Source: Rhizobium croatiense (GTDB lineage Bacteria; Pseudomonadota; Alphaproteobacteria; Rhizobiales; Rhizobiaceae). From it: DNA of 64,000 bases. Positions 43,954 to 53,995 of this stretch are shown piece by piece (within the stretch, counting starts at the first letter, position 1; each line of letters begins with the position of its first letter). The stretch is taken from the NCBI RefSeq assembly GCF_019793465.1, contig NZ_JAILYJ010000002.1, positions 186,001 through 250,000 of the forward strand, written 5' to 3'. Position numbers and translations under genes: made by a program. The notes beneath the pieces were generated by a model. It was not told the origin of the DNA. It ran no database searches and worked only from the letters and a program-made list of their open reading frames with translations.

Positions 43954-45345
43954 ATGCCCTTGCTGACCCGCCGCAACCTTCTCAGGGCATCCGCCGTCGC
44001 GGGCGCCTACGGCGTCGGCATGGGCATTGCCGGCAAATTCGGGCTTGCCGCGGCTGCACCGGCGCCGCAGCTGCTGACGGCGGTGAAGACCGAGGCCATG
44101 CTGACTGAGGCGGGACCGACCCGGGATGTCATGAGCTGGGGCCATGACGGCATGCCGCCGGTTCTGAGGATGGTCAAAGGGCGGCCCTATGCGGCACGGC
44201 TGAACAACCAGCTGGACGAGCCGACGACGATCCACTGGCATGGGCTGCGCATCGACAACCGCATGGACGGCGTGCCCTTCGTGACCCAGCCCTATATCTA
44301 CACCGGCGACAGCTTCGACTATGGTTTCACCCCGCCCGACGCCGGCACCTTTTGGTATCACCCGCACTGCAACACGCTGACGCAGATCGGCCACGGCATG
44401 ACCGGCATGCTCGTGGTCGAGGATCCGGCGGATCCCGAATTCGATGCCGAGGTGCTGCTGAACCTGCGCGACTGGCGGCTTGGCGGTGACGGGCAGTTCA
44501 TCACCCCTTTCCGGCCGCGCGATGCCGCCAAAAGCGGTACCTACGGCACGGTGCGCACCGCCAACTGGCATCGGGAGCCGCAATATGACGCGCCGGCAGG
44601 CGGGCTGGTGCGGCTGCGCATCGCCATCACCGACGTGACGCGCATTTTCTCGCTGAAGATGGCGGGCGCCGATGCGACCGTCATCGCCATCGACGGCAAT
44701 CCGGTGCCGAAGCGCTTTCCCCTCGAGCTCCTGCAGATCGGGCCCGGACAGCGGCTCGACCTTGCCGTGCGCATGCCGGACGGCGAAGGCGCCGTCGCCA
44801 CGCTCGAGGATATCCGCGGCACGACGCCGAAGACGATTGCCAGCCTGCGTGCCGTCGGACAGTCGTTGAAACGCGATATCGGCGATCTCGGCCCGCTTGG
44901 CGAAAACCCCGTTCCCAAGGCCGATCTTTCCGCCGCCGAAGAGATCCCGCTGGTGTTGAGCGCCACCGCGGAAAATGCCGCTGTCGAAAGTATCTGCGGC
45001 ACGCTCGGCTACAGCTTCTGGGCGATCAACAAGGTGCCCTGGCCGGGCGACACCCCCGATCCGACGGCGCCGCTGGCGGAACTGAAGCTCGGCAAGAGCT
45101 ATGTCGTCAATCTGGAGAACACCACGCCGCACGCCCATCCGATCCATCTGCACGGAATGAGCTTCACGGTAATCTCGTCCTCGACGCGGGAGGTGATGCC
45201 GCTCATCTCCGATACCTACCTCGTCCAGCCGGACGAGAAGGTGCAATTGGCCCTCGTCGCCGACAATCTTGGCGACTGGGTGCTGCATTGCCACATCATC
45301 GAACATCAGAAGACCGGCATGACCAGCTATGTCAGAGTGAGCTGA
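43954..45345 (+). CDS. Multicopper oxidase with Tat signal
   Basis: 463 residues with the Tat-like N-terminus TRRNLLRASAVAGAYG (about 5-20), so exported folded to the periplasm with copper. All copper-binding blocks are present: HWHG (His94, His96), WYHPHCNTLTQIGHGMTG, HAHPIHLHGMSF and HCHIIEHQKTGM (His445-Cys446-His447, with Met as axial ligand). Related proteins oxidise Cu(I), phenols or other substrates; the substrate here is unknown. The start is uncertain: GTG at 43942 is closer to the AGGAGG site, ATG 43954 begins the signal. Divergent from aspS. Confidence 0.92.
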   Translation: MPLLTRRNLLRASAVAGAYGVGMGIAGKFGLAAAAPAPQLLTAVKTEAMLTEAGPTRDVMSWGHDGMPPVLRMVKGRPYAARLNNQLDEPTTIHWHGLRIDNRMDGVPFVTQPYIYTGDSFDYGFTPPDAGTFWYHPHCNTLTQIGHGMTGMLVVEDPADPEFDAEVLLNLRDWRLGGDGQFITPFRPRDAAKSGTYGTVRTANWHREPQYDAPAGGLVRLRIAITDVTRIFSLKMAGADATVIAIDGNPVPKRFPLELLQIGPGQRLDLAVRMPDGEGAVATLEDIRGTTPKTIASLRAVGQSLKRDIGDLGPLGENPVPKADLSAAEEIPLVLSATAENAAVESICGTLGYSFWAINKVPWPGDTPDPTAPLAELKLGKSYVVNLENTTPHAHPIHLHGMSFTVISSSTREVMPLISDTYLVQPDEKVQLALVADNLGDWVLHCHIIEHQKTGMTSYVRVS

Positions 45346-45475
45346 AGCATTTGCTTGCCTCAGTTTGGACGTGATTCTTCGTCAGCAGTGCGCGAAGCTT
45401 ATGCTGTTGTATTGACATATCGAAGCGAAAGGAGAAGGAAGGTTCAACCGACCTTTTCCTTGCGAATGAATTGAT

Positions 45476-46621
45476 ATGATCGAAACCACCGCCGATTTGG
45501 CGGCCGCCTGCAAAGAGCTGGCCAAGTCCGACTTCATTACCATCGACACCGAATTCCTGCGTGAGACGACCTTCTGGCCGGAGCTCTGCCTGATCCAGAT
45601 GGCCAGCCCGACATTGGAGGTTCTCGTCGATCCGCTGGCCAAGGGCATCGACCTCGCCCCCTTCTTCGAGCTGATGGCCGACACCAAGGTGCTGAAGGTC
45701 TTTCATGCGGCACGCCAGGACATCGAAATCATCTTCAATCGCGGCAATCTCATTCCGCACCCGATCTTCGACACGCAGGTCGCGGCGATGGTCTGCGGCT
45801 TCGGCGACAGCGTCTCCTATGATCAGCTGGTCAGCCGCATCAAGAACGTCCATATCGACAAGTCATCGCGCTTCACCGACTGGAGCCGCCGGCCGCTTTC
45901 CGACAAGCAGCTGGAATATGCGCTGGCCGACGTCACGCATCTGCGCGACGTCTATCTGTCGCTGAGTTCACAGCTCGATCGCGAAGGCCGCACGTCGTGG
46001 CTTCGCGAGGAAATGGATATTCTCGAGGCGCGCGAAACCTACGACATGCATCCCGACGATGCCTGGCAGCGGCTGAAGATGCGTCTGCGCAAGCCGCAGG
46101 AACTGGCGATCCTGAAATATGTCGCCGCCTGGCGCGAGCGCGAGGCGCGGGCGCGCAACGTACCGCGTTCGCGCGTATTGAAGGACGATGCGATCTATGA
46201 GATCGCCCAGCAGCAGCCCAAGGATGCCGAAGCGCTCGGCCGCCTGCGCACCATTCCGAAAGGCTGGGAGCGCTCCGCCTCCGGCACGGCGGTCGTCGAA
46301 GCCGTCAACGCGGCGCTCGCTCTTCCGAAGGCCGATATGCCGCATGTGCCGCGGCAGACGCAGGCGCCGGAGGGCGCAGCTGCCGCCGTCGAGCTGTTGA
46401 AGGTGCTGTTGAAGCTGATCTCGGAAAAACACGGCGTCGCGCCGAAGGTGATCGCCAACAGTGAGGATCTCGACAAGATCGCCGCCGATGGCGAGAAGGC
46501 CGACGTCGCTGCCCTGCACGGCTGGCGGCGCGATCTTTTCGGCGAGCCGGCGCTGCAGCTGATCCAGGGCCAGATCGGACTGCGATTCGCCGGCCGGAAG
46601 GTTGAAACCGTCCCGCTCTGA
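45476..46621 (+). CDS. rnd: Ribonuclease D
   Basis: 381 residues. It is a 3'-5' exoribonuclease trimming stable RNAs. The DEDDy exonuclease motifs are visible: Exo I TIDTEFLRE, Exo II FHAARQDIEII, and Exo III YALADVTHLRDVY. An HRDC domain follows (about 205-290: LRKPQELAILKYVAAWREREARARNVPRSRVLKDDAIYEIAQ), with a second HRDC-like part near the end. Length is normal. It starts about 130 bases after the oxidase, with GGAAGGT upstream and a possible stem in the leader. Confidence 0.95.
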   Translation: MIETTADLAAACKELAKSDFITIDTEFLRETTFWPELCLIQMASPTLEVLVDPLAKGIDLAPFFELMADTKVLKVFHAARQDIEIIFNRGNLIPHPIFDTQVAAMVCGFGDSVSYDQLVSRIKNVHIDKSSRFTDWSRRPLSDKQLEYALADVTHLRDVYLSLSSQLDREGRTSWLREEMDILEARETYDMHPDDAWQRLKMRLRKPQELAILKYVAAWREREARARNVPRSRVLKDDAIYEIAQQQPKDAEALGRLRTIPKGWERSASGTAVVEAVNAALALPKADMPHVPRQTQAPEGAAAAVELLKVLLKLISEKHGVAPKVIANSEDLDKIAADGEKADVAALHGWRRDLFGEPALQLIQGQIGLRFAGRKVETVPL

Positions 46622-46698
46622 CACCAAATCGAATTCGATTGACGCTGTTTTCCCAGCTGAAACAATGGGCGGGCGAAACTGCGAAGCGAAGGGGCGGC

Positions 46699-47760
46699 AT
46701 GCGGGAAATATCTCCGACGCAGAACTGGATCCTGATCGTCCTCGTCCTGGCGGCGAGCGGCGTCGTCTATGATTCGATGTTCTACTCCGATCAGACGCCG
46801 GTCATCGGCGCGATCTTCGCGCTCTTCATCGGCATGCCGATCATCGCCTTCGAGCGCAAGGTACTGTTTCGCGGGCTCTACCGGCGCATCCAGAAGCTGC
46901 CGACTTTCGCCTTCATCATCACCGAACTGGTGATCTACGAAATCCTGATGAGCATCGGTTTTGCCTGCGCCGGCCTGCTGCTTCGCTCGCTCGGCGTGCT
47001 GAAGCCGTCGTCGCTCCTCGATCTCGTCATCATGCCGTTCGACGTCTTCCTCTATGCGCTTGCCGTCTGCTCGGCGCTGATCTTCATCCTGCGCGTGCGG
47101 GAGCTGCTCGGCCGCGAAGTATTCATCAGCATGCTCATCAGCCGCTATCGCAATCCGGTCAAGGAAGAACGTGTCTTCCTGTTCATCGATCTCGTCGATT
47201 CGACGGCTTTTGCCGAAAAGCACGGCGACCTCCGGGCACAGCAGCTGCTGAGCTCGCTGTTTGCGACCTTCGCCGAGCCGGTCCGGCGTCACAAGGGCAT
47301 GATCAACGACTATGTCGGCGATGCGGCGATCATTACCTGGCCGCTTGCCCGCGGTGTCAAGGATGGGCGCTGCGTGCGCTGCATCTTCGATATCATCGCC
47401 GATATCGAAGCCAATGCTGCCGGCTGGCGGAAAAATTACGGACAGGTGCCGAAGCTTCGCGCCGCTCTTCATGGCGGCGAGATCATCACCGCGGAAGTCG
47501 GCGTCGATCACCACAAGATCAGCTATTTCGGCGATACGGTGAATACGACCGCCCGGCTGGAGACGCTCTGCCGCAGCCTGAACCGGCAGGTGCTGATCTC
47601 CGCGGAGCTTGCCCGGCGCATGACCTTTCCCGACGACATCTCCTGCGACGATCTCGGCATCCATGCCGTCAAGGGACGCGGCCAGGCGCTCGGCGTCATG
47701 GCGCTTTCCTCGCGGGCGGTGACCGTGCTGAACACGCCCGCAGTCGTTCTGCACGGCTGA
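46699..47760 (+). CDS. Membrane-bound class III adenylate/guanylate cyclase
   Basis: 353 residues. The N-terminal part has four hydrophobic segments (about 8-27, 33-50, 70-95 and 108-135), then a cytosolic class III cyclase domain (about 155-345). Visible catalytic features are the first metal Asp in VFLFIDLVDSTAFAEKHGD, the second in NDYVGDAAIITWPL, the dimer glycine region AALHGGEII, and YFGDTVNTTARLE with the Asn/Arg transition-state residues. Start ATG 46699 follows AAGGGG; an upstream TTG at 46639 lacks a ribosome site. Rhizobia carry many such cyclases. ATP or GTP preference is not certain from sequence alone. Confidence 0.9.
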   Translation: MREISPTQNWILIVLVLAASGVVYDSMFYSDQTPVIGAIFALFIGMPIIAFERKVLFRGLYRRIQKLPTFAFIITELVIYEILMSIGFACAGLLLRSLGVLKPSSLLDLVIMPFDVFLYALAVCSALIFILRVRELLGREVFISMLISRYRNPVKEERVFLFIDLVDSTAFAEKHGDLRAQQLLSSLFATFAEPVRRHKGMINDYVGDAAIITWPLARGVKDGRCVRCIFDIIADIEANAAGWRKNYGQVPKLRAALHGGEIITAEVGVDHHKISYFGDTVNTTARLETLCRSLNRQVLISAELARRMTFPDDISCDDLGIHAVKGRGQALGVMALSSRAVTVLNTPAVVLHG

Positions 47761-47867
47761 GCAACCCTCTTATCACCCCGTCACCAAAGCTTCACTCAAC
47801 CGTCAATTCGCTGACACGGAAGCCCTGCTAAGCGGAAGCCGTTCGCATCCGTTCCATGGGGGATATT

Positions 47868-49226
47868 ATGAAGAACGTACTTTTTGCTTCCGTATCGCTT
47901 TTCATTCTGATTGCCGGTCCCGTTTCGGCCGATCAGCAGCAATTCCCGGCCAAGCTCGCCGGCCAGGCGATCCTGCCTGCCAACGCCATGGTTGCGGCTC
48001 CGGCCGACGCCCCCGAGTTCCTCAAGCATTCCGGCAAGTTCACGACGCCCGACCGCAAGCGCACCGAAGCGCTCGGCACCGTTCCCGGCAAGGACGGCGC
48101 ACGTGTGACCGATCTGAAGCTTCCCTTCGACGGCCAGCCGATCCAGGGTTTCTCGGGTATCAAGACGATGGCCGACGGCACCTTCTGGACGCTCTCCGAC
48201 AACGGCTTCGGCTCCAAGGCCAATTCTTCCGATTCCATGCTGTTCCTGCATGAGATGAAGTTCGACTGGGCCGCCAACAAGGCTGAAGTCGTCAAGAACC
48301 TCTTCCTCTCCGATCCGAACAAGATCGCTCCGTTCCCGATCGTCCTCGAAGGCACCGACACGCGCTACCTCACCGGCGCCGACTTCGACATCGAATCGAT
48401 CCAGCCGGTTGCCGATGGTTTCTGGCTCGGCGACGAGTTCGGCCCCTATATCCTGAAATTCGACACGGCGGGCCGCCTGACCGATGTCATTGCGACCACG
48501 CTCGACGGCAAGCCGGTGCTGTCGCCCGACAATCCGCTGATCCAGCTGCCGGGCAATCCGGCCGCGAAGATGCCGGTCTTCAATCTGAAGCGCTCCGGCG
48601 GCTTCGAAGGCCTTGCCATGTCGAAGGACGGCGCCAAGCTCTACGGCCTGCTCGAAGGCGCCATTTACAAGGATGACGGCACGATGGAAACGGCCGACGG
48701 CCACACCGCCATCCGCATCATCGAATTCGACGTCGCCGCCAAGAAGTGGACCGGCCGCAGCTGGCTCTATCCGTTCGAGGACAAGGGCGTGTCGATCGGC
48801 GATTTCAACATGCTCGACGATACGACCGCCCTCGTCATCGAGCGCGACAGCGGCGCCGGCAGCAAGGACAAGGCCTGCGCCGACCCGAAGCAGCCGAAGC
48901 CGGATTGCTTCGAGGCGCCGGCCGAACTGAAGCGCGTCTACAAGATCGAGTTCAACGACGCCAATGCCGGCAAGGCCGTCCGCAAGATCGGCTATATCGA
49001 CCTCTTGAACATCCAGGACCCGGCCAACAAGAAGAAGGCCGGGGCCAAGGACGGCGTCTACGACATGCCGTTCGTGACGATCGAGAACGTCGACCGCGTC
49101 GACGCCACCCACATCATCATCGGCAACGACAACAACCTGCCCTTCTCGGCGGGCCGCGCCGTCGACAAGGCCGACAATAACGAGTTCAGCCTGCTTGAGG
49201 TTGGTGAGTTTTTGAACGCGAAGTAA
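47868..49226 (+). CDS. Exported phytase-like domain protein (esterase-like activity of phytase family)
   Basis: 452 residues with a Sec signal (about 1-21, ending PVSA). The mature protein matches the phytase-like (PF13449-type) beta-propeller: GFSGIKTMADGTFWTLSDNGFGSKANSSDSMLFLHEMKFD, DFDIESIQPVADGFWLGDEFGPYILKFD, FEGLAMSKDGAKLYGLLEGAI, then EFDVAAKKWTGRSWLYPFEDKGVSIGDFNMLDDTTALVIERDSGAG. It probably acts on phosphate esters or related compounds in the periplasm; the name is from the family. ATG 47868 is preferred; another ATG is at 47856. A terminator follows. Confidence 0.88.
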   Translation: MKNVLFASVSLFILIAGPVSADQQQFPAKLAGQAILPANAMVAAPADAPEFLKHSGKFTTPDRKRTEALGTVPGKDGARVTDLKLPFDGQPIQGFSGIKTMADGTFWTLSDNGFGSKANSSDSMLFLHEMKFDWAANKAEVVKNLFLSDPNKIAPFPIVLEGTDTRYLTGADFDIESIQPVADGFWLGDEFGPYILKFDTAGRLTDVIATTLDGKPVLSPDNPLIQLPGNPAAKMPVFNLKRSGGFEGLAMSKDGAKLYGLLEGAIYKDDGTMETADGHTAIRIIEFDVAAKKWTGRSWLYPFEDKGVSIGDFNMLDDTTALVIERDSGAGSKDKACADPKQPKPDCFEAPAELKRVYKIEFNDANAGKAVRKIGYIDLLNIQDPANKKKAGAKDGVYDMPFVTIENVDRVDATHIIIGNDNNLPFSAGRAVDKADNNEFSLLEVGEFLNAK

Positions 49227-49249
49227 TTCGGGTTTGATGTGAGATGGAG

Positions 49250-49276
49250 GGGCGGTGCGTGAGCGCCGCCCTTTTT
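49250..49276 (+). terminator. Terminator after the phytase-like gene
   Basis: Stem GGGCGGTGC (49250-49258) and GCGCCGCCC (49263-49271), loop GTGA, followed by five T. Confidence 0.9.
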
Positions 49277-49310
49277 GTTTGGTTTGGTGGTATATCGTAC
49301 GGCATGCCGT

Positions 49311-49454
49311 GCAGGTGGGGAGATTGGCTGGGCTTACTGGCTTCCCCAAACAATGAGCGTCCGGCACGGCGAAACGATAGATGGGCGGGAAGTTCAAGCC
49401 GCTTGTGATCTCCCCACCTGTGGGGGGATGCCCGGCAGGGCAGAGGGGGCTGAC
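49311..49454. repeat. Palindromic element related to the one inside ribD, left arm shortened
   Basis: The right part (about 49406-49454) has ATCTCCCC...TGGGGGGATGCCCGGCAGGGCAGAGGGG, nearly the same as the ribD element arm. The left part (49311-49328, GCAGGTGGGGAGATTGGC) is an inverted partial copy. The element lies 26 bases downstream of the ppx stop, in the gap to the phytase-like gene. Confidence 0.85.
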
Positions 49455-49479
49455 ACGGTACAACGGCCGCTGCGAAGCC

Positions 49480-51000
49480 CTACTCGAACCGAAACGCCAG
49501 CCTCTTGTTCGTCAGCCGCGACAGCTGCTGCAGGCGGCCGTCCAGGCGTTCGCCGGCGAAATCGCGGTATTCGGAGGGAACGACGAATTCGAGGTCGAAG
49601 TCCGGGTTCGATGATCTGCGGAAGGTCAGGTTCTTGACGATGCCCGGCATCGAGGCCGAGAAGAGGTAGACGACGCGGAGCATGCCGCCGAGCAGCTTGG
49701 CGCGCTCGATGAAGGGTGGCGTGGCGATCTGCGCCAGCGGGCCGGTGGCGCCGTCGTCGTGCAGACCCTCGAAACGGTAATAATTGGTCAGCGCGATAAA
49801 GGCACGGCCGGGATGGCTGATGCCGACGAAGGAAGAGTGGGCGATGACGTTCAGCGCCTGCAGGCCGCGATAGTCGGGGTGGGCGCGCCAGCTGATATCG
49901 GCGAGCAGGCAGGCGGCCTGGCGATAGCGGCTTTCCTCGTCGGTTTCCTGGACGTCGAAGAAGGGCATCATCCGGCCGGTCCATTCCGCCAGTTCGCGGG
50001 CATGCTCGGGCGAACGGGCACGCAGGATCGCCAATTCACCGGCAGCGGCCAGCAGCGGATCGAGGCGGCGCTCGGGCTCGGACAGCAGCGAGTAGAGATA
50101 TCCCTCGCGCACACCTTGCGCCGAGAAGGAAATCATCGACGGCCTCATGGCGCTCAGCACTTCCTTCATCGCGACGGCGCCGAAGGGCAGCAGCGACCGG
50201 CGATGCTTGGACACGGCCTGCAGCGCCGGCTCCTTGGAATCGCGCGCGGTCACCACCTGTTCGAGGAACAGCATCATCGCTTCGAGCGAGACTTCATAAC
50301 CCTGCATCATGTGCAGCGGATAATGTGTCATCTCCATGTGCAGCTTAGCGATGTTTCGCCAGGTGCCGCCGACGGCGTAGAAGGTGCGCCCCTCGCCTTT
50401 CGACAAGAGCTTTGCCGTCTTCACCTGCTTGCGGGCGAAGGCTCTGGCCTTGGAAAGCGAGCCGCCGGCATATTCCGACAGGCGAAGGCCGCCGAGCGGC
50501 AGCGTGATGCCCTTGCCGACTTCCTTGCCCTTGATATCGATCAGTTCCAGCGAGCCGCCGCCGAGGTCGCCGGCAATACCGTCGGGATTGAAGAAGCCGC
50601 TGATGATGCCGAGCGAGGCGAATTTCGCCTCCTCCTCGCCGGAGAGCACGCGGACCTTGCGGCCGAGAATAGTTTCCGCCTGGTGGATGAAATCCGGGCC
50701 GTTGCTCGCCTCGCGGGCGGCCGCCGTCGCCAGAACATACATCGTGGCGGCGCGTGCCTGGTCGGACAGGGCCTTGAAACGGTGCAGCGCCGCCAGAGCC
50801 CTGATGACGCTCTCTTCATCCATCTTGCCGGTGACGGCTATGCCCTTGCCGAGGCCGCAGAGGACCTTTTCGTTGAAAAGAATGGTCGGCGAGCGAGACA
50901 TGCCTTCGTAGACGACGAGACGAATGGAATTCGATCCGATGTCGACAACGGAGACCGGAGCGATCCCCGGAAGGCGCCCCTGGGCTTCAGATTCAACCAT
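49480..51000 (-). CDS. ppx: Exopolyphosphatase (Ppx/GppA family)
   Basis: 506 residues. It removes terminal phosphates from polyphosphate (and may hydrolyse pppGpp). The ASKHA-fold N-terminus VSVVDIGSNSIRLVVYEG (about 18-36) and GIAGDLGGGSLELIDI (second phosphate loop) are present, then a C-terminal all-helical part with an HD-like HPDYRGLQALNVIAHSSFVG. It follows ppk after 12 bases, the classical polyphosphate operon. The gene ends 26 bases from a palindromic repeat. Confidence 0.94.
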   Translation of the reverse strand: MVESEAQGRLPGIAPVSVVDIGSNSIRLVVYEGMSRSPTILFNEKVLCGLGKGIAVTGKMDEESVIRALAALHRFKALSDQARAATMYVLATAAAREASNGPDFIHQAETILGRKVRVLSGEEEAKFASLGIISGFFNPDGIAGDLGGGSLELIDIKGKEVGKGITLPLGGLRLSEYAGGSLSKARAFARKQVKTAKLLSKGEGRTFYAVGGTWRNIAKLHMEMTHYPLHMMQGYEVSLEAMMLFLEQVVTARDSKEPALQAVSKHRRSLLPFGAVAMKEVLSAMRPSMISFSAQGVREGYLYSLLSEPERRLDPLLAAAGELAILRARSPEHARELAEWTGRMMPFFDVQETDEESRYRQAACLLADISWRAHPDYRGLQALNVIAHSSFVGISHPGRAFIALTNYYRFEGLHDDGATGPLAQIATPPFIERAKLLGGMLRVVYLFSASMPGIVKNLTFRRSSNPDFDLEFVVPSEYRDFAGERLDGRLQQLSRLTNKRLAFRFE

Positions 51001-51012
51001 TTAGGTCCAGTA

Positions 51013-53217
51013 TTACTTGTTGTTGCGGCCTTCGAGCAGGCCGGCGATCAGTTTCGGCGCGCTGGACTTCAGAGCTTCACCACGGCCCGACAGGCTCGGA
51101 TTGGTCATGAAATACTGCTGCGCATTGAACGGTTCCTCGCCCCTGCGCACTTCCATGCGGCGCGACGTACCGTCGGGCAATATCTCGTAGCTTTGCTGAT
51201 TGTCAATCACGTTGCCGAGCATAATCTGTGACAAGACCTGCTCGTGAACAGTCGGATTCGTCAGCGGAACCATGGTCTCGACGCGGCGATCGAGATTTCT
51301 CGGCATCATGTCGGCCGAACCGATGTAGACCAGCGCCTTGTCGGACGGCAGGCCGTGGCCATTGCCGAAGCAGAAGATGCGGCTGTGCTCGAGGAAGCGG
51401 CCGACGATCGACTTGACGCGGATCTTCTCCGAGAGACCGGGCACCTGCGGACGCAGGCAGCAGATGCCGCGCACGACGAGATCGATCTCCACCCCCGCGT
51501 GGCTGGCACGATAGAGCGCGTCGATGATATCAGGATCGACGAGCGAATTCATCTTCATCCAGATCGCCGCCGGCGCGCCGTTGCGGGCATGCTGGATCTC
51601 TTCCTCGATGTGGCGCAGGATGCGCGGGCGCATCGTGTAGGGCGAAATCGCCAGCTGCATACCCTGTTCGGGCTCGCCATAGCCGGTGATGAAGTTGAAG
51701 ATGTTCGCCATGTCGTGGGCGATGACGGGATTGCAGGTGAAATAGGAGAGATCCGTATAGATCTTCGCGGTGATCGGGTGGTAGTTGCCGGTCCCGAGAT
51801 GGCAATAGGTCCTGAGCTTGCCCTCCTCACGCCGGACGACCATCGACATCTTGGCGTGGGTCTTGAGCTCGATGAAGCCGAAGACGACCTGCACACCGGC
51901 GCGTTCGAGGTCGCGCGCCCAGCGAATGTTCGCCTCTTCGTCGAAGCGGGCCTTGAGCTCGACCAGCGCCGTCACCGACTTGCCGGCCTCGGCGGCGTCG
52001 ATCAGCGCACGGACGATCGGGCTGTCGTTGGAGGTGCGGTAAAGCGTCTGCTTTATCGCCAGGACGTCAGGATCGCGCGCAGCCTGGAGAAGAAACTGGA
52101 CGACCACGTCGAAAGATTCGTAGGGGTGGTGGACGACCATGTCCTTTTCACGGATGGCGGCGAAGCAGTCGCCGGCATGTTCGCGGACGCGCTCGGGAAA
52201 TCGCGCATTATAGGGAAGAAACCTCAGGTCGTCGCGCGGCGCCTTGGCGATCTCCGAAAGCGTGTTCAGCGCCAGAAGACCCGGCAGAACGGCGACGCGG
52301 TTATCGGGGATGCTGAGCGCATGGACGACGAACTGGCGCAGCGAAGCCGGCATTTCCGAGTCGGTCTCGATGCGGATGACCTTGCCGCGGCGGCGCCGCT
52401 TCAGCGCCGTCTCAAAGAAGCGGACAAGATCCTCGGCCTCTTCCTCGACTTCGATATCGCTGTCGCGGATGACGCGGAAGGTACCGGAGCCCTGTACCTC
52501 ATAACCTGGGTAGAGCCGGTGGATGAAGATGTTGGCGACATCTTCCAGCGTGATGTAGCGGATCGTATTCGCATCATCGGGCAGGCGGACGAAGCGGTCG
52601 AGCGCCGGCGGCAGGCGCAGGAGCGCCGTCATCGGCTCGCGGCCGTTCTTGCTGACGAGCTGCAGGCCGATCGAGAAGCCGAGATTGGGAATGAACGGGA
52701 ACGGGTGGGCCGGGTCGATCGACAGCGGCGTCAGCACCGGGAAAATCGCCTGTTCGAATTCGGCGGCCAGCCACTGGCGGTCGGCATCGCTGAGCGCGCC
52801 GGGGCGCACGATCAGGATGTCTTCCTTGGCGAGGTATTGCTGCAACACGGCGAGCGAGGCCTGCTGCTCCATCTGCAGATGGTCGATCTCCTGCAGGATC
52901 GAGTCGAGCTGCTCGGCCGGGGTCTTGCCGTCAGGGCTGCGGATGGCGATGTTCTGGCGCACCTGGCCCTCGAGACCGGCGACGCGCACCATGAAGAACT
53001 CGTCGAGGTTGGCGGCCGAGATCGACAGGAAGCGGACACGCTCGAGCAGCGGATGCTCGGTGTTCAACGTCTCTTCCAGCACACGGCGATTGAATTGCAG
53101 CCAGGAGAATTCGCGATTGATGAAGCGCTCCGGGCTGGTCAGCAGCTCTTCCAGAGCGGGCGTGTTGTCGTTGGTTTCCGGAGTGAGTTCCTGATGTTCT
53201 GCGACTGCGCTATCCAT
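51013..53217 (-). CDS. ppk: Polyphosphate kinase 1
   Basis: 734 residues. It reversibly polymerises the gamma-phosphate of ATP into polyphosphate at the membrane. The N-terminal domain starts with [16 protein letters not shown], and the catalytic domains show the autophosphorylated histidine region [12 protein letters not shown] (His473) and a C-terminal second phospholipase D-like HKD region ([10 protein letters not shown]...[22 protein letters not shown]). Upstream of ppx in one transcript, and about 60 bases after hda. Length is normal. Confidence 0.97.
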   Translation of the reverse strand: MDSAVAEHQELTPETNDNTPALEELLTSPERFINREFSWLQFNRRVLEETLNTEHPLLERVRFLSISAANLDEFFMVRVAGLEGQVRQNIAIRSPDGKTPAEQLDSILQEIDHLQMEQQASLAVLQQYLAKEDILIVRPGALSDADRQWLAAEFEQAIFPVLTPLSIDPAHPFPFIPNLGFSIGLQLVSKNGREPMTALLRLPPALDRFVRLPDDANTIRYITLEDVANIFIHRLYPGYEVQGSGTFRVIRDSDIEVEEEAEDLVRFFETALKRRRRGKVIRIETDSEMPASLRQFVVHALSIPDNRVAVLPGLLALNTLSEIAKAPRDDLRFLPYNARFPERVREHAGDCFAAIREKDMVVHHPYESFDVVVQFLLQAARDPDVLAIKQTLYRTSNDSPIVRALIDAAEAGKSVTALVELKARFDEEANIRWARDLERAGVQVVFGFIELKTHAKMSMVVRREEGKLRTYCHLGTGNYHPITAKIYTDLSYFTCNPVIAHDMANIFNFITGYGEPEQGMQLAISPYTMRPRILRHIEEEIQHARNGAPAAIWMKMNSLVDPDIIDALYRASHAGVEIDLVVRGICCLRPQVPGLSEKIRVKSIVGRFLEHSRIFCFGNGHGLPSDKALVYIGSADMMPRNLDRRVETMVPLTNPTVHEQVLSQIMLGNVIDNQQSYEILPDGTSRRMEVRRGEEPFNAQQYFMTNPSLSGRGEALKSSAPKLIAGLLEGRNNK

Positions 53218-53281
53218 GGTCCACTACCCCGTTTTCAATCGCGACGGCAATTATATCAGTTTCACGACGGAACTGTGACAG

Positions 53282-53995
53282 TCAATCGGCCGGTTCCGAA
53301 TTTCCCAATTCATTCAATACTTCGGCAGCAAGAGACCGGGTGATCTTCGTGCCCCGGGACAGGGCCAGCCGGTCGAGCCTTTCGACGATCGTCTGGGCCG
53401 CGTTCAGCGACCGCTCCATGCGGTTAACGATATAGAGCACGAGTTTGTCATCTATATAAAGCTGCCGGTCGGCGAAGAGCTTGACGATCACCTGCGACAG
53501 CAGTCCTTCGTCGGGTTCGCCGATCTCGACGACCGTCGCAGCCTTCAGGCGCGAGCGCAGATCGGGCAGCGAAACCGGCCAGGAGATCGGCCAGAGGCGG
53601 CTGGTCATCAACAGGCTGGTGCCATGTTCGCGAACGCTGTTGATGACGTGGAAGAGCGCATTGTCGTCGAAGCCGAGGCGGTCGGCATCCTCGAACAGCA
53701 CCGGGCCGGCGGCGGCGGCGACGGCGGCGTCCGAGCCAAGCTCGGGGTGAATGCTGACGGCACCGCTCAACTCCCGCCAGATGCGGGCGAGATGCGATTT
53801 CCCCGAACCGACCGGGCCGGCAAGCACGACGACCGGCGATGGCCATGCCGGCCAGGCATCGACGATCGACACGGCGGCGGCAAGACGCTCCGAGATCAGG
53901 AGATCGTCGCGGCCGCTGGCGGCATCGTGCGAAAAGACCAGCGGCAGCTGCTCTCCGGCCTTGCGCTTCGGATCAGCGTTCTTCACGTCATTCAT
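53282..53995 (-). CDS. hdaA: DnaA-related regulatory protein Hda (HdaA)
   Basis: 237 residues. It is an AAA+ protein that stimulates ATP hydrolysis by DnaA to limit re-initiation of replication. Near the N-terminus QLPLVF (residues 16-21) matches the sliding-clamp binding motif of Hda. Walker A is GPVGSGKSH and the Walker B region is VLFEDADRL; the sensor and C-terminal parts resemble DnaA without its DNA-binding domain. ATG 53995 is used; the frame continues upstream without similarity. Its start overlaps the perM stop by eight bases, the usual alphaproteobacterial pair. Confidence 0.9.
   Translation of the reverse strand: MNDVKNADPKRKAGEQLPLVFSHDAASGRDDLLISERLAAAVSIVDAWPAWPSPVVVLAGPVGSGKSHLARIWRELSGAVSIHPELGSDAAVAAAAGPVLFEDADRLGFDDNALFHVINSVREHGTSLLMTSRLWPISWPVSLPDLRSRLKAATVVEIGEPDEGLLSQVIVKLFADRQLYIDDKLVLYIVNRMERSLNAAQTIVERLDRLALSRGTKITRSLAAEVLNELGNSEPAD

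Noticed and set aside
46195..47754. A 519-residue open frame opposite the cyclase and rnd genes
   Set aside because: It spans two real genes in antisense and shows no domain.
51244..53343. A 699-residue open frame on the plus strand opposite ppk
   Set aside because: Antisense shadow of a high-GC gene; composition is dominated by Arg, Asp, Val and His and no motif is recognisable.
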